Source of the DNA: Halomarinibacterium sedimenti
GTDB lineage: Bacteria; Bacteroidota; Bacteroidia; Flavobacteriales; Flavobacteriaceae
Length of the DNA: 64,000 nt
Direction of reading: 5' to 3'
NCBI RefSeq assembly: GCF_019312585.1
Contig: NZ_JAHWDP010000004.1
Span: forward strand, 186,001-250,000
In this document: positions 25,346 to 35,117 of the stretch, in pieces
Layout of the letters: each line of letters starts with the position of its first letter
How positions within the stretch are numbered: position 1 is the stretch's first letter
Notes under the pieces: generated by a model
Told to the model about the DNA's origin: nothing
Seen by the model: only the letters and a program-made list of their open reading frames with translations
Database searches by the model: none
Program-made: the position numbers and the translations under genes

Positions 25346-27073
25346 ATGGCGTCGCATTACGAAGCACCTATTAGAAGACCCTTAGTTATTGGAGACAAAA
25401 GCTACCACGATGTTACTGTGGATGTGGCAGCTCCAGTAGAAGGAAAAGCCAATAAATCTTGGTGGATAGTATTTACTATTGCTTTAGTAGCCTTTTTATG
25501 GGGACTAGGGTGTATTATTTATACCATTTCTACAGGGATTGGAGTTTGGGGATTGAACAAAACCGTTAACTGGGCTTGGGATATTACCAACTTCGTTTGG
25601 TGGGTAGGTATTGGTCACGCAGGAACCCTTATTTCTGCGGTACTCTTACTTTTCCGTCAAAAATGGAGAATGGCAATTAACCGTTCTGCAGAGGCGATGA
25701 CCATCTTCTCGGTAATTCAGGCGGGATTGTTTCCTATCATTCACATGGGGCGTCCTTGGTTAGCCTATTGGGTACTACCTATTCCTAACCAGTTTGGATC
25801 ACTTTGGGTGAACTTTAACTCGCCATTACTTTGGGACGTTTTTGCGATTTCTACCTATCTATCGGTATCCTTAGTGTTCTGGTGGACTGGATTATTGCCT
25901 GATTTTGCGATGATTCGCGATAGAGCTATAACACCATTTACTAAAAGAGTATATAGTATTTTATCCTTTGGATGGAGTGGACGTGCTAAAGATTGGCAAC
26001 GTTTCGAAGAAGTTTCTTTGGTATTAGCAGGTCTTGCAACGCCACTTGTACTTTCGGTACATACGATTGTATCTTTTGACTTCGCAACCTCGGTAATTCC
26101 AGGTTGGCATACTACCATTTTCCCACCGTATTTCGTTGCGGGAGCAATTTTTTCTGGATTTGCCATGGTACAAACCCTTCTTATCATTATGAGAAAGGTT
26201 TCACATTTGGAAGATTATATTACCATTCAACATATAGAATTAATGAACATTGTAATTATGATTACAGGTTCCATTGTTGGGGTGGCCTATATTACCGAGT
26301 TATTTATTGCTTGGTATTCTGGAGTAGAGTATGAGCAATATGCCTTCTTGAATAGAGCAACTGGGCCTTATTGGTGGGCATATTGGGCAATGATGACCTG
26401 TAACGTGTTCTCTCCACAGTTTATGTGGTTTAAGAAATTGCGTACTAGTATTATGTTCTCCTTCTTTATTTCTATTGTTGTAAACATTGGAATGTGGTTT
26501 GAGCGTTTCGTTATTATCGTGACGTCCCTGCACAGAGATTACTTAACATCTTCTTGGACAATGTTCTCTCCAACTTTTGTGGATATAGGAATTTTTATTG
26601 GAACTATAGGGTTCTTTTTTGTCCTGTTCTTATTGTACTCAAGAACATTCCCTGTAATTGCGCAGGCAGAAGTAAAATCAATTTTGAAAGGATCTGGAAG
26701 TAAATACAAAACACTTCGCGCAGAACATGGAGATGATGTAAAACATTACGATTTACCTTCGGGAGCCAACACTAAAGTTGAAAAGGCTCCGTCAAAACTG
26801 GCAACTGATACTTCCGAAAATACTAAGAATTTATTGAAAAGTATTGGAACTTTTGATGCTGCTACTCAAACAGCAGACGATTTAAAGCTTATTAGTGGTG
26901 TAGGTCCCAAAATGGAAGAAAAATTACACCAATTAGGAATTTTTACTTTCGAACAAGTAAGTAGAATGACCGATACAGAGTATGATTTATTAGATAGCAT
27001 AATTGACGAATTCCCAGGAAGAGCAAAACGTGATGATTGGGCAGGTCAAGCTTCAAAACTTAAAAATAGTTAA
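25346..27073 (+). CDS. actC: Alternative complex III membrane subunit ActC with C-terminal helix-hairpin-helix extension
   Basis: 575 aa. Residues about 30-450 are the NrfD/PsrC-type membrane domain (around ten helices) that binds quinol and is a paralogue of ActF. From about residue 510 a soluble tail reads DLKLISGVGPKMEEKLHQLG and continues to PGRAKRDDWAGQA, a helix-hairpin-helix-like domain usually linked to DNA or protein contacts and also seen as tails on other Bacteroidota proteins. A flexible linker (about 450-505) joins them. Its purpose on a respiratory subunit is unknown. Confidence 0.93.
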   Translation: MASHYEAPIRRPLVIGDKSYHDVTVDVAAPVEGKANKSWWIVFTIALVAFLWGLGCIIYTISTGIGVWGLNKTVNWAWDITNFVWWVGIGHAGTLISAVLLLFRQKWRMAINRSAEAMTIFSVIQAGLFPIIHMGRPWLAYWVLPIPNQFGSLWVNFNSPLLWDVFAISTYLSVSLVFWWTGLLPDFAMIRDRAITPFTKRVYSILSFGWSGRAKDWQRFEEVSLVLAGLATPLVLSVHTIVSFDFATSVIPGWHTTIFPPYFVAGAIFSGFAMVQTLLIIMRKVSHLEDYITIQHIELMNIVIMITGSIVGVAYITELFIAWYSGVEYEQYAFLNRATGPYWWAYWAMMTCNVFSPQFMWFKKLRTSIMFSFFISIVVNIGMWFERFVIIVTSLHRDYLTSSWTMFSPTFVDIGIFIGTIGFFFVLFLLYSRTFPVIAQAEVKSILKGSGSKYKTLRAEHGDDVKHYDLPSGANTKVEKAPSKLATDTSENTKNLLKSIGTFDAATQTADDLKLISGVGPKMEEKLHQLGIFTFEQVSRMTDTEYDLLDSIIDEFPGRAKRDDWAGQASKLKNS

Positions 27074-27076
27074 GAT

Positions 27077-27613
27077 ATGGCATCCAAAGTAATTCACGCT
27101 ATTTACAACGACGATGACATTCTTATGAATGCTGTAAAGGCAGTTCGTAATGAACATTATCATATAGAAGAAGTATATACGCCTTTCCCAGTTCACGGTC
27201 TAGATAAGGCTATGGGCTTGGCTGGGACTAGAATTGCGATTACCTCTTTTATGTATGGACTTGTTGGGCTTTCGGTCGCTATTATTATGATGAATTTCAT
27301 TATGATTCAAGATTGGCCTCAAAATATTGGAGGAAAGCCTAGCTTTAGTTATATAGAGAATATGCCTGCTTTTGTTCCCATTATGTTTGAGATGACAGTA
27401 TTTTTTGCTGCGCATTTAATGGTAATTACTTTCTATATGAGAAGTAAATTATGGCCCTTTAAAAAAGCCGAAAATCCAGATCCAAGAACCACAGACGATC
27501 ATTTCCTTATGGCAATCGATGCTGGAAGTCATGATGTGGAAAAAATTTCAAAATTTTTAAAAGAAACTGGAGCGATAGAAATTAGTTTAATCGAAAATGA
27601 AGACGATCACTAA
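27077..27613 (+). CDS. actD: Alternative complex III subunit ActD (DUF3341)
   Basis: 178 aa with two membrane helices (about 55-78 and 96-118) and soluble ends, the DUF3341 layout. The N-terminal segment (AIYNDDDILMNAVKAVRNEHYHIEEVYTPFPVHGLD) is the family hallmark. ActD joins ActC and the peripheral subunits. 3 nt after actC; its stop is 1 nt before the preferred actE start. Confidence 0.93.
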   Translation: MASKVIHAIYNDDDILMNAVKAVRNEHYHIEEVYTPFPVHGLDKAMGLAGTRIAITSFMYGLVGLSVAIIMMNFIMIQDWPQNIGGKPSFSYIENMPAFVPIMFEMTVFFAAHLMVITFYMRSKLWPFKKAENPDPRTTDDHFLMAIDAGSHDVEKISKFLKETGAIEISLIENEDDH

Positions 27614-27614
27614 T

Positions 27615-28253
27615 ATGAAAAGTATATCAAAAATAGCAATATTGTTTATGGTAGCTACGGTAATGGTATCTTGTTTTGATACGGGAAATCCTAATTACCA
27701 ATACATGCCAAACATGTATGCTCCTGTTGGATATGAAACCTACGGGGAATATGAAATTTTCCCAGGAGGTCAAGCGGCTATGTTACCTGCCGAAGGATCT
27801 ATTCCAAGAGGATGGCAGCCTTATGATTACCCAAATACACCTGATGGTTTACTATTGGCAAAAGCCGAATTAAAAAACCCATTAGCTGTCACAGAAGAAA
27901 ATTTAGCTGCAGGTAAGAAACTATACGATATTTATTGTGCCGTTTGTCACGGTGCAAATGGCGACGGGCAAGGAATTTTAGTGCAACGCGAGAAGATTCT
28001 TGGTATTCCAAGTTATGATGATGCAGGACGGGATATATCTGAAGGAGGGGTTTATCACGTACAAATGTTTGGTTTAAACTCAATGGGTTCTTATGCCTCT
28101 CAAACCAATGAGTTAGAGCGTTGGCAAATTACTCAACACGTGATGAATTTGAAGGCAGCGCTTAAAGGTGAGCCATTAGTGACACCAGAAAGTATAGTGG
28201 CGCCTACAGTGGAAGAAACTACTGAAACTGTAACAACAGAGACAGAACATTAA
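27615..28253 (+). CDS. actE: Alternative complex III monohaem cytochrome c subunit ActE (lipoprotein)
   Basis: 212 aa from the ATG at 27615, one base after the actD stop; an ATG at 27597 is also in frame but would extend the signal peptide into actD. A lipobox ends at Cys20 (MVSC), anchoring it in a membrane. The haem site is CAVCH with distal residues in GGVYHVQMFGLNSMGSYA. It probably passes electrons from ActA towards the oxidase. The C-terminus is Thr/Glu-rich. Confidence 0.93.
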   Translation: MKSISKIAILFMVATVMVSCFDTGNPNYQYMPNMYAPVGYETYGEYEIFPGGQAAMLPAEGSIPRGWQPYDYPNTPDGLLLAKAELKNPLAVTEENLAAGKKLYDIYCAVCHGANGDGQGILVQREKILGIPSYDDAGRDISEGGVYHVQMFGLNSMGSYASQTNELERWQITQHVMNLKAALKGEPLVTPESIVAPTVEETTETVTTETEH

Positions 28254-28281
28254 ATAAAGAACTAAGAGAATAGCTTAAGAT

Positions 28282-29622
28282 ATGTATACGCTACCCAAAA
28301 AATTAAAATTATTTGCGATTGCTTTTATGGTAGTTGGAGCCATTGGGATGATTGCAGGGTTTCTTTCTGCTCCCAAAACCACTGCCGAAGTAAAGGAAAT
28401 GATGGCAAGTCACCACGGGGATGGTCATGGTGAAACCGTTGAAGATGTTTCACACAGTGACAGTCATGGTGAAGTGAATGAAGATGCTCACGGTGGTGAA
28501 GAGGCTCATTATGAGCATGTACTTCATCAAATGCAAAACCGTCCTTGGTCTGCATTATACATTGCATCGTTCTTCTTTTTTATGATAGCATTAGGAACCT
28601 TAGCGTTTTATGCTATTCAATATGCTGCACAAGCGGGTTGGTCTCCTGTACTATTTAGGGTGATGGAAGGGATTACAGCCTATTTGCCAGTAGCTTCTGT
28701 AATTATATTTGTATTGTTATTGCTTTCAGCATTTCACGTAAACCATATCTTCCATTGGATGGATCCAGAATTGGTAAATCCAGAAAGTGAGCATTATGAT
28801 AAATTAATTGCAGGGAAAAGCGGATTTTTAAACGTTCCTTTCTTTTTAATAAGGGCAGCTATTTTCTTATTAGGATGGAATTTATATCGTTGGATTTCTA
28901 GAAAAAATTCTATTGCAGACGATACGGCAGAAGACAATAGATACTTTAAAAAGAATTTTAAAGCTTCAGCAGGATTCTTAGTATTCTTTATAGTTACCGA
29001 GTCTATGATGTCTTGGGATTGGATAATGAGTTTCGACCCACATTGGTTTAGTACCCTATTTGGATGGTATGTGTTTGCAGGAATGATGGTTTCGGCAATT
29101 ACGGTAATTGCCATGGTTACTATTTATTTGAAATCGCAAGGATATTTAGAGCACGTAAACGATAGTCATATTCATGACTTGGCAAAATTCATGTTTGGGT
29201 TTAGTATTTTCTGGACGTATTTATGGTTTTCACAATTCATGCTTATCTGGTATGCAAACATTCCAGAAGAGGTAACATATTTTGTTACCCGAATAGAAGA
29301 TTATAATCTTCCTTTCTTCGGGATGTTAGCTATGAATTTTATATTCCCTGTGTTGTTATTAATGAATAGTGATTATAAACGTGTTAACTGGTTCGTAATC
29401 ATGACAGGGATTGTCATTTTAGCAGGACATTATATTGATGTTTTCAATATGGTAATGCCTGCAACTGTTGGAACGTCTTGGTATATTGGCATTCCAGAAA
29501 TAGGTTCATTGCTTTTCTTCTTTGGATTATTTGTTTTGGTGGTATTTACGGCCTTAACAAAAGCGCCATTATTGGCAAAACGAAATCCATTTATTAAGGA
29601 AAGTAAACATTTTCATTATTAA
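28282..29622 (+). CDS. actF: Alternative complex III membrane subunit ActF with His-rich loop
   Basis: 446 aa, about ten membrane helices, NrfD-related but divergent, paralogous to ActC. Unusually, the loop between helix 1 and helix 2 (residues 44-82) contains nine His with many Asp/Glu/Gly, a possible metal-binding patch. ActF is thought to contribute to energy coupling in the complex. 28 nt after actE and 23 nt before coxB. Confidence 0.92.
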   Translation: MYTLPKKLKLFAIAFMVVGAIGMIAGFLSAPKTTAEVKEMMASHHGDGHGETVEDVSHSDSHGEVNEDAHGGEEAHYEHVLHQMQNRPWSALYIASFFFFMIALGTLAFYAIQYAAQAGWSPVLFRVMEGITAYLPVASVIIFVLLLLSAFHVNHIFHWMDPELVNPESEHYDKLIAGKSGFLNVPFFLIRAAIFLLGWNLYRWISRKNSIADDTAEDNRYFKKNFKASAGFLVFFIVTESMMSWDWIMSFDPHWFSTLFGWYVFAGMMVSAITVIAMVTIYLKSQGYLEHVNDSHIHDLAKFMFGFSIFWTYLWFSQFMLIWYANIPEEVTYFVTRIEDYNLPFFGMLAMNFIFPVLLLMNSDYKRVNWFVIMTGIVILAGHYIDVFNMVMPATVGTSWYIGIPEIGSLLFFFGLFVLVVFTALTKAPLLAKRNPFIKESKHFHY

Positions 29623-29645
29623 TTAAACATAGAAGATAGATAACG

Positions 29646-30707
29646 ATGACCGCATTTTTAGTTGTATTAGTAATCATTCTTTTTGGAGTTGCCATCTGGC
29701 AAATGGGAAAGATTTTTCAGCTCTCCAAAGGCAAAAGCGATACTACTTCCCAAATAGCCAATGATAAAGACAATAATTTACATGGATGGCTAAGTTTGAT
29801 GTTTGTATTATTTGTTTATGCTTTAGCATTCTATTCTCATTGGAAATGGAGTAATGTATTTTTACCTCAATCTGCATCTGAGCATGGGGTGGACATAGAC
29901 CAACTTTGGCTTATTTCCATGGTGCTTATTTTTGTAGTAGGAATTATAACCCAATGGCTTCTATTTTATTTCTCATTCAAATATCGAGGTAAAAAGACAC
30001 AAAGAGCTACCTTCTATGCAGATAATGACAAGTTAGAGTTCATCTGGACTATAATTCCAGTTATTGTATTGGCAGGATTGATTATTTATGGTTTGTTTAC
30101 TTGGACAGACATTATGAATTTTGACGAAGACGAAGACACAATGGTAATTGAGTTGTATGCGTACCAATTTGATTGGAGAGCGCGTTACGGAGGAAATGAC
30201 AATGTACTTGGTGAAGCTAACGTAAGACTTATTGAAGGGGCAAACACATTAGGAGTTGATACTTCAGATCCAAATGCCCAAGATGATATCATTGTTAATG
30301 AACTACACTTACCCGTTGGTAAAAAGGTTCTTTTCAAGATGCGTTCTCAAGATGTTTTGCACTCGGCATATATGCCGCACTTTAGAGCCCAAATGAACTG
30401 TGTTCCTGGAATGATTACTCAATTTGCATTTACACCTACAATTACTACTGAAGAAATGAGATTAGATCCTGAAGTGATTGGGAAAGTTCAACGAATAAAT
30501 GAAATTAGAAGAGCTAATAGTGAAAAACTTGTTGCTAATGGGGACGAAGCTTTAGAACCCTATGAATTTGATTATATGCTTCTTTGTAATAAGATTTGTG
30601 GAAACAACCACTACAACATGCAAATGAAAATTGTAGTTGAATCAGAAGAAGAATATAATGCTTGGATAAAAGAACAAGCTACATTGGCCGAAGCGCTTAA
30701 ACAATAA
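29646..30707 (+). CDS. coxB: Cytochrome c oxidase subunit II
   Basis: 353 aa. An N-terminal helix (1-20) and two further helices (about 48-68 and 85-118 and 130-150 region) precede the cupredoxin domain. CuA ligands are visible: His near 239 (VLHSAY), then C-N-K-I-C-G-N-N-H-Y-N-M near 314-325 giving both Cys, the second His and Met. Between the beta strand ending FAFTPT and the CuA loop there are about 45 residues (EEMRLDPEV...ALEPYEFDY) that classical subunits lack. It takes electrons from cytochrome c or ActA/E and hands them to subunit I. Confidence 0.95.
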   Translation: MTAFLVVLVIILFGVAIWQMGKIFQLSKGKSDTTSQIANDKDNNLHGWLSLMFVLFVYALAFYSHWKWSNVFLPQSASEHGVDIDQLWLISMVLIFVVGIITQWLLFYFSFKYRGKKTQRATFYADNDKLEFIWTIIPVIVLAGLIIYGLFTWTDIMNFDEDEDTMVIELYAYQFDWRARYGGNDNVLGEANVRLIEGANTLGVDTSDPNAQDDIIVNELHLPVGKKVLFKMRSQDVLHSAYMPHFRAQMNCVPGMITQFAFTPTITTEEMRLDPEVIGKVQRINEIRRANSEKLVANGDEALEPYEFDYMLLCNKICGNNHYNMQMKIVVESEEEYNAWIKEQATLAEALKQ

Positions 30708-30726
30708 TAAAACAGTTTAGAAAGAT

Positions 30727-32553
30727 ATGTCAGCACACGCACACGACCACGTAGAAGACCATCACGACGATCACGGGCATCACCATAAAGAGACATTTGT
30801 TACTAAATATATCTTTAGCCAAGATCATAAAATGATTTCAAAGCAATACCTTATTACAGGGTTGTTTATGGGAATTATTGGAATTGCTATGTCTATGCTT
30901 TTTAGACTTCAATTAGCTTGGCCGGATAAACAATTTGGTATTTACGAGATTCTTTTAGGAAAATGGGGAGCCGATGGAATTATGGATCCTAGTGTCTATT
31001 TAGCACTTGTTACTATTCACGGAACCATTATGGTATTCTTTGTATTAACTGCTGGATTGAGTGGAACTTTCAGTAACTTATTAATTCCATTACAGATTGG
31101 AGCTCGAGATATGGCTTCAGGGTTTTTGAATATGATATCTTACTGGTTATTTTTCCTTTCCAGTGTTATTATGGTTATGTCTCTTTTTGTGGAAGCAGGA
31201 CCTGCTTCAGCTGGTTGGACAATCTACCCACCGCTTAGTGCATTGCCTCAAGCTATTCCTGGTTCGGGTGCAGGTATGACCTTATGGTTAGTTTCTATGG
31301 CAATTTTTATTGCATCCTCATTATTAGGATCGCTTAATTATATTGTAACTGTAATTAACTTACGTACTAAAGGAATGTCCATGACACGTCTACCGTTAAC
31401 CATTTGGGCGTTCTTTGTAACAGCAATTATTGGAGTAGTTTCTTTCCCAGTATTATTATCAGCGGCATTATTATTAATTATGGATAGAAGTTTTGGAACT
31501 TCGTTCTTCCTTTCAGATATTTATGTGGCAGGGGAAGTATTACATAATCAAGGAGGATCTCCCGTATTATTTGAACATCTTTTCTGGTTTTTAGGACACC
31601 CTGAAGTTTACATTGTATTATTACCAGCATTAGGGATCACTTCCGAAATTATTGCTACCAACTCTCGTAAGCCAATTTTTGGGTATAGAGCAATGGTTGC
31701 TTCCATTTTAGCAATAGCATTCTTGTCAACCATTGTTTGGGGACATCATATGTTTATTTCTGGAATGAATCCATTTCTAGGATCTGTATTCACCTTTACA
31801 ACCTTATTGATTGCAATTCCTTCAGCAGTAAAAGCATTTAATTATATAACCACCCTATGGAAGGGTAATTTGCAGCTAAACCCTGCCATGTTATTTTCTA
31901 TTGGATTGGTTTCAACATTTATAACGGGTGGTCTTACAGGAATTATTTTAGGAGACAGCGCACTCGATATTAATGTACACGATACATATTTTGTGGTTGC
32001 TCACTTCCATTTAGTAATGGGTATCTCGGCGTTGTATGGATTATTCGCAGGAGTGTACCATTGGTTCCCAAAAATGTTTGAAGGACGAATGCTTAATAAA
32101 AATCTTGGGTACATTCACTTCTGGGTGACAGCCATAGGTGCGTATGGAGTTTTCTTCCCAATGCACTTTATTGGAATGGCTGGATTACCAAGACGATATT
32201 ATACCAACACCGCGTTTCCATATTTTGATGATTTAGCAAATATTAATGTGGTAATTACCATCTTTGCTTTTATTGCAGGAGCCGCACAGTTAGTATTCCT
32301 TTACAATTTTATTTCCTCTATGTTCTTCGGAAAAAAAGGACCAAAAAATCCTTGGAAGTCGAATACTTTAGAGTGGACTGCAGAAGTAAAGCATATTCAC
32401 GGAAACTGGGATGGTCCAATTCCTCACGTACACCGTTGGCCATACGACTATAGTAAATTGAATAAAGACGAAAGTGATTATGTTATTCCAGGAGAGGATT
32501 TTGTACCTCAAACGATGCCACTTCAAGACAATGAAGAAGAAATGAATCATTAG
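30727..32553 (+). CDS. coxA: Cytochrome c oxidase subunit I
   Basis: 608 aa, twelve helices. Haem and copper ligands: His98 (TIHGTIM), the cross-linked pair in GHPEVY near 291-295, HH near 340-341, and HFH near 425-427. HPEVY with its Tyr marks an A-type haem-copper oxidase. The first 20 residues hold nine His (starting MSAHAHDHVEDHH), possibly a copper-handling tail. It reduces oxygen to water and pumps protons. Last gene of the operon, followed by a terminator; subunits III and IV lie 21 kb away. Confidence 0.97.
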   Translation: MSAHAHDHVEDHHDDHGHHHKETFVTKYIFSQDHKMISKQYLITGLFMGIIGIAMSMLFRLQLAWPDKQFGIYEILLGKWGADGIMDPSVYLALVTIHGTIMVFFVLTAGLSGTFSNLLIPLQIGARDMASGFLNMISYWLFFLSSVIMVMSLFVEAGPASAGWTIYPPLSALPQAIPGSGAGMTLWLVSMAIFIASSLLGSLNYIVTVINLRTKGMSMTRLPLTIWAFFVTAIIGVVSFPVLLSAALLLIMDRSFGTSFFLSDIYVAGEVLHNQGGSPVLFEHLFWFLGHPEVYIVLLPALGITSEIIATNSRKPIFGYRAMVASILAIAFLSTIVWGHHMFISGMNPFLGSVFTFTTLLIAIPSAVKAFNYITTLWKGNLQLNPAMLFSIGLVSTFITGGLTGIILGDSALDINVHDTYFVVAHFHLVMGISALYGLFAGVYHWFPKMFEGRMLNKNLGYIHFWVTAIGAYGVFFPMHFIGMAGLPRRYYTNTAFPYFDDLANINVVITIFAFIAGAAQLVFLYNFISSMFFGKKGPKNPWKSNTLEWTAEVKHIHGNWDGPIPHVHRWPYDYSKLNKDESDYVIPGEDFVPQTMPLQDNEEEMNH

Positions 32554-32576
32554 CAAATTCTTTAAAAATACTTTAA

Positions 32577-32608
32577 AAACCCTTCTTATTTTCAGGAAGG
32601 GTTTTTTT
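32577..32608 (+). terminator. Terminator of the act-cox operon
   Basis: CCCTTC (32580-32585) pairs with GAAGGG (32596-32601), followed by seven T. It is 27 nt past the coxA stop. Confidence 0.85.
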
Positions 32609-32609
32609 A

Positions 32610-32617
32610 TATCTTTG
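32610..32617 (+). promoter_or_regulatory. -7 box TATCTTTG of the MATE gene
   Basis: TAnnTTTG match directly after the act-cox terminator and 20 nt before the ATG at 32638. It supports that ATG over an in-frame TTG at 32623. No -33 TTG is visible. Confidence 0.5.
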
Positions 32618-32637
32618 GTTATTTGTTACTAACCAAG

Positions 32638-34032
32638 ATGACTCTTTTTCAAAAAATTATAAAGAATTTGCCTTTGGCAATTGCTGGCAAAGAACAAGAA
32701 TTTACCTCTGGGAGTATTCGTAAAGCTGTTTTTTTACTATCAGTTCCTATGGTTTTGGAAATGATGATGGAGTCTATTTTTTTTCTAGTAGATGCCTATT
32801 TTGTATCGAGTTTAGGACCAAATGCCATTGCAACTGTAGGGCTAACAGAATCTGTTCTAACGTTGGTTTATGCTATTGCCATAGGGTTAAGTATGGGAGC
32901 AACGGCAATTGTAGCGCGAAGGATTGGTGAAAAAAATATCCAAGGAGCTTCACAAACAGCAGTACAAGTAATCTTTTTAGGAGTTGCAGTTTCCATTGTT
33001 GTAAGCATTGTTGGAATTCTTTTTCCCAAGGAAATTTTATCCCTCATGGGTGGTGAACCTGATTTGGTTCAAGAAGGCTACGGATATACTCAAATACTTT
33101 TAGGGGGTAATGTAACGGTTATGTTGCTTTTTCTAATCAATGCAATTTTTAGAGGAGCGGGGGATGCTTCAACTGCTATGAAGGTCCTTATATTTTCTAA
33201 TATATTAAACATCATATTAGACCCAATTTTTATTTTTGGATTAGGTCCCATTCCTGCTTTTGGTGTAAAAGGAGCCGCTATTGCAACAACCATTGGCAGA
33301 GGAAGTGCCGTTATTTTTCAGATTGCAATCTTATTTTTAGGTTGGACCAAAATAAAACTAGTTTTAAAAGATTTTGTCCTTCGCTTAGGGATTATGTGGA
33401 ATTTAATAAAAGTATCGTTAGGAGGTATTGGACAGTTTATTATTGGTACAACGAGCTGGGTATTTTTAATGCGAATTATGGCAGAATTTGGGAGCGAATT
33501 ATTGGCTGGTTATACCATTGCAATTCGTGTTCTTATGTTTACCCTAATGCCTTCTTGGGGAATGAGTAACGCTGCGGCAACTTTGGTGGGTCAAAATTTA
33601 GGAGCTGGAAAACCAGAAAGAGCCGAATCGTCTGTTTGGAAAACTGGAAAGTATAACGCGTGGTTCATGGTTGGTGTCTCTATCTTCTATCTTTTGTTTG
33701 CAGAAACTATTATCAAAATATTTAGTAATCATCCTGAAGTTATTTCCAAAGGGGCGTTGAGCCTACGTATAATTGCTGCTGGCTATGTTTTTTATGCCTA
33801 CGGAATGGTGGTAATTCAAGCTTTTAATGGAGCTGGTGATACAAAAACACCAACGATTATTAACTTTTTCTGCTTTTGGCTTTTTCAATTACCCTTTGCG
33901 TATGTAGCGGCTTTAACCTTTAATCTAGGAGCTACAGGCGTGTTGCTGGCCATTACCTTTGCTGAAATTTTAATAGCAATTTTAGGTATTATTTGGTTCA
34001 AAAAAGGAAAGTGGAAAACTGTACAAGTATAA
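32638..34032 (+). CDS. MATE family efflux transporter
   Basis: 464 aa from the ATG at 32638. Twelve membrane helices in two homologous halves; VFLLSVPMVLEMMMESIFFLVDAYFVSSLG is the family's first-helix signature. MATE pumps export cationic drugs or metabolites using Na+ or H+ gradients; the substrate cannot be predicted. A monocistronic gene with its own promoter box between the respiratory operon and ruvB. Confidence 0.9.
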   Translation: MTLFQKIIKNLPLAIAGKEQEFTSGSIRKAVFLLSVPMVLEMMMESIFFLVDAYFVSSLGPNAIATVGLTESVLTLVYAIAIGLSMGATAIVARRIGEKNIQGASQTAVQVIFLGVAVSIVVSIVGILFPKEILSLMGGEPDLVQEGYGYTQILLGGNVTVMLLFLINAIFRGAGDASTAMKVLIFSNILNIILDPIFIFGLGPIPAFGVKGAAIATTIGRGSAVIFQIAILFLGWTKIKLVLKDFVLRLGIMWNLIKVSLGGIGQFIIGTTSWVFLMRIMAEFGSELLAGYTIAIRVLMFTLMPSWGMSNAAATLVGQNLGAGKPERAESSVWKTGKYNAWFMVGVSIFYLLFAETIIKIFSNHPEVISKGALSLRIIAAGYVFYAYGMVVIQAFNGAGDTKTPTIINFFCFWLFQLPFAYVAALTFNLGATGVLLAITFAEILIAILGIIWFKKGKWKTVQV

Positions 34033-34082
34033 TTTAGGTGTAACAGTTTTAATTAAATAGATTTTCAGTAAAGGAACCTTTG

Positions 34083-34090
34083 TATATTTG
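34083..34090 (+). promoter_or_regulatory. -7 box TATATTTG immediately before ruvB
   Basis: Perfect TAnnTTTG ending only 4 nt before the ruvB ATG at 34095, which would put the transcription start at or near the A of the start codon. No TTG at -33. Either a leaderless promoter or a chance match. Confidence 0.4.
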
Positions 34091-34094
34091 TAGT

Positions 34095-35117
34095 ATGAAC
34101 GAAAATCTAGATCCAACAAGCGAAAATTTTTCTGAACAAGAATTAGATTTAGAGAGAAAGCTACGTCCTCTTTCTTTTGAAGATTTCGCCGGTCAGGATC
34201 AAGTGCTAGAAAACTTACAGGTTTTTGTTCAAGCCGCCAATTTGCGTGAAGAAGCCTTAGATCATACCCTATTTCATGGTCCTCCAGGGTTAGGGAAAAC
34301 TACCTTAGCACATATTTTAGCAAATGAACTTCAAGTAAATATTAGGGTTACTTCGGGCCCTGTTTTAGATAAACCAGGTGACTTAGCGGGGCTTCTTACC
34401 AATCTAGAGGAAAGAGATGTGTTGTTTATAGATGAAATTCATCGTTTGAGTCCTATTGTAGAAGAATACCTTTATTCTGCAATGGAGGATTACAAAATAG
34501 ACATTATGATTGAGTCTGGACCCAATGCAAGAACCGTTCAAATTAATTTGAATCCGTTTACTTTGGTAGGGGCTACTACCCGTTCAGGATTGTTAACGGC
34601 TCCCATGCGGGCTCGTTTTGGAATTTCTTCAAGATTACAATATTACACTACCGAACTGCTTACAACAATCGTTCAGCGGAGCGCCCATATTTTAAGTGTT
34701 CCAATTTCTATGGAAGCAGCAATTGAAATCGCAGGTAGAAGTCGTGGAACCCCTCGAATTGCTAATGCATTATTACGAAGAGTTAGAGATTTTGCCCAAA
34801 TTAAAGGAGATGGCAACATTGATATTAAGATTGCAAAATATGCACTTGAACAGCTTCACGTGGATATGCATGGGCTTGATGAAATGGATAATAAAATTTT
34901 AAAAACCATTATCGATAAGTTTAAGGGAGGCCCTGTAGGGATTACCACTTTGGCAACAGCGGTTTCAGAAAGTGCCGAAACGATTGAAGAAGTCTATGAG
35001 CCATTTCTTATTCAGCAAGGATTTATTGTGAGAACACCACGTGGAAGAGAAGTTACTGAATTTGCTTATACGCATTTAGGAAAGATAAAAGGAGGAACTC
35101 AGGGTGGACTTTTTTAA
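34095..35117 (+). CDS. ruvB: Holliday junction branch-migration ATPase RuvB
   Basis: 340 aa from the ATG at 34095 (an in-frame TTG at 34080 lies upstream of the promoter box). Walker [10 protein letters not shown], Walker [10 protein letters not shown], sensor and arginine finger in [18 protein letters not shown], and the C-terminal winged helix ([17 protein letters not shown]) are all present. It is a hexameric motor that drives branch migration with RuvA, encoded 3.4 kb downstream. The start of queG directly follows its stop codon. Confidence 0.97.
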   Translation: MNENLDPTSENFSEQELDLERKLRPLSFEDFAGQDQVLENLQVFVQAANLREEALDHTLFHGPPGLGKTTLAHILANELQVNIRVTSGPVLDKPGDLAGLLTNLEERDVLFIDEIHRLSPIVEEYLYSAMEDYKIDIMIESGPNARTVQINLNPFTLVGATTRSGLLTAPMRARFGISSRLQYYTTELLTTIVQRSAHILSVPISMEAAIEIAGRSRGTPRIANALLRRVRDFAQIKGDGNIDIKIAKYALEQLHVDMHGLDEMDNKILKTIIDKFKGGPVGITTLATAVSESAETIEEVYEPFLIQQGFIVRTPRGREVTEFAYTHLGKIKGGTQGGLF

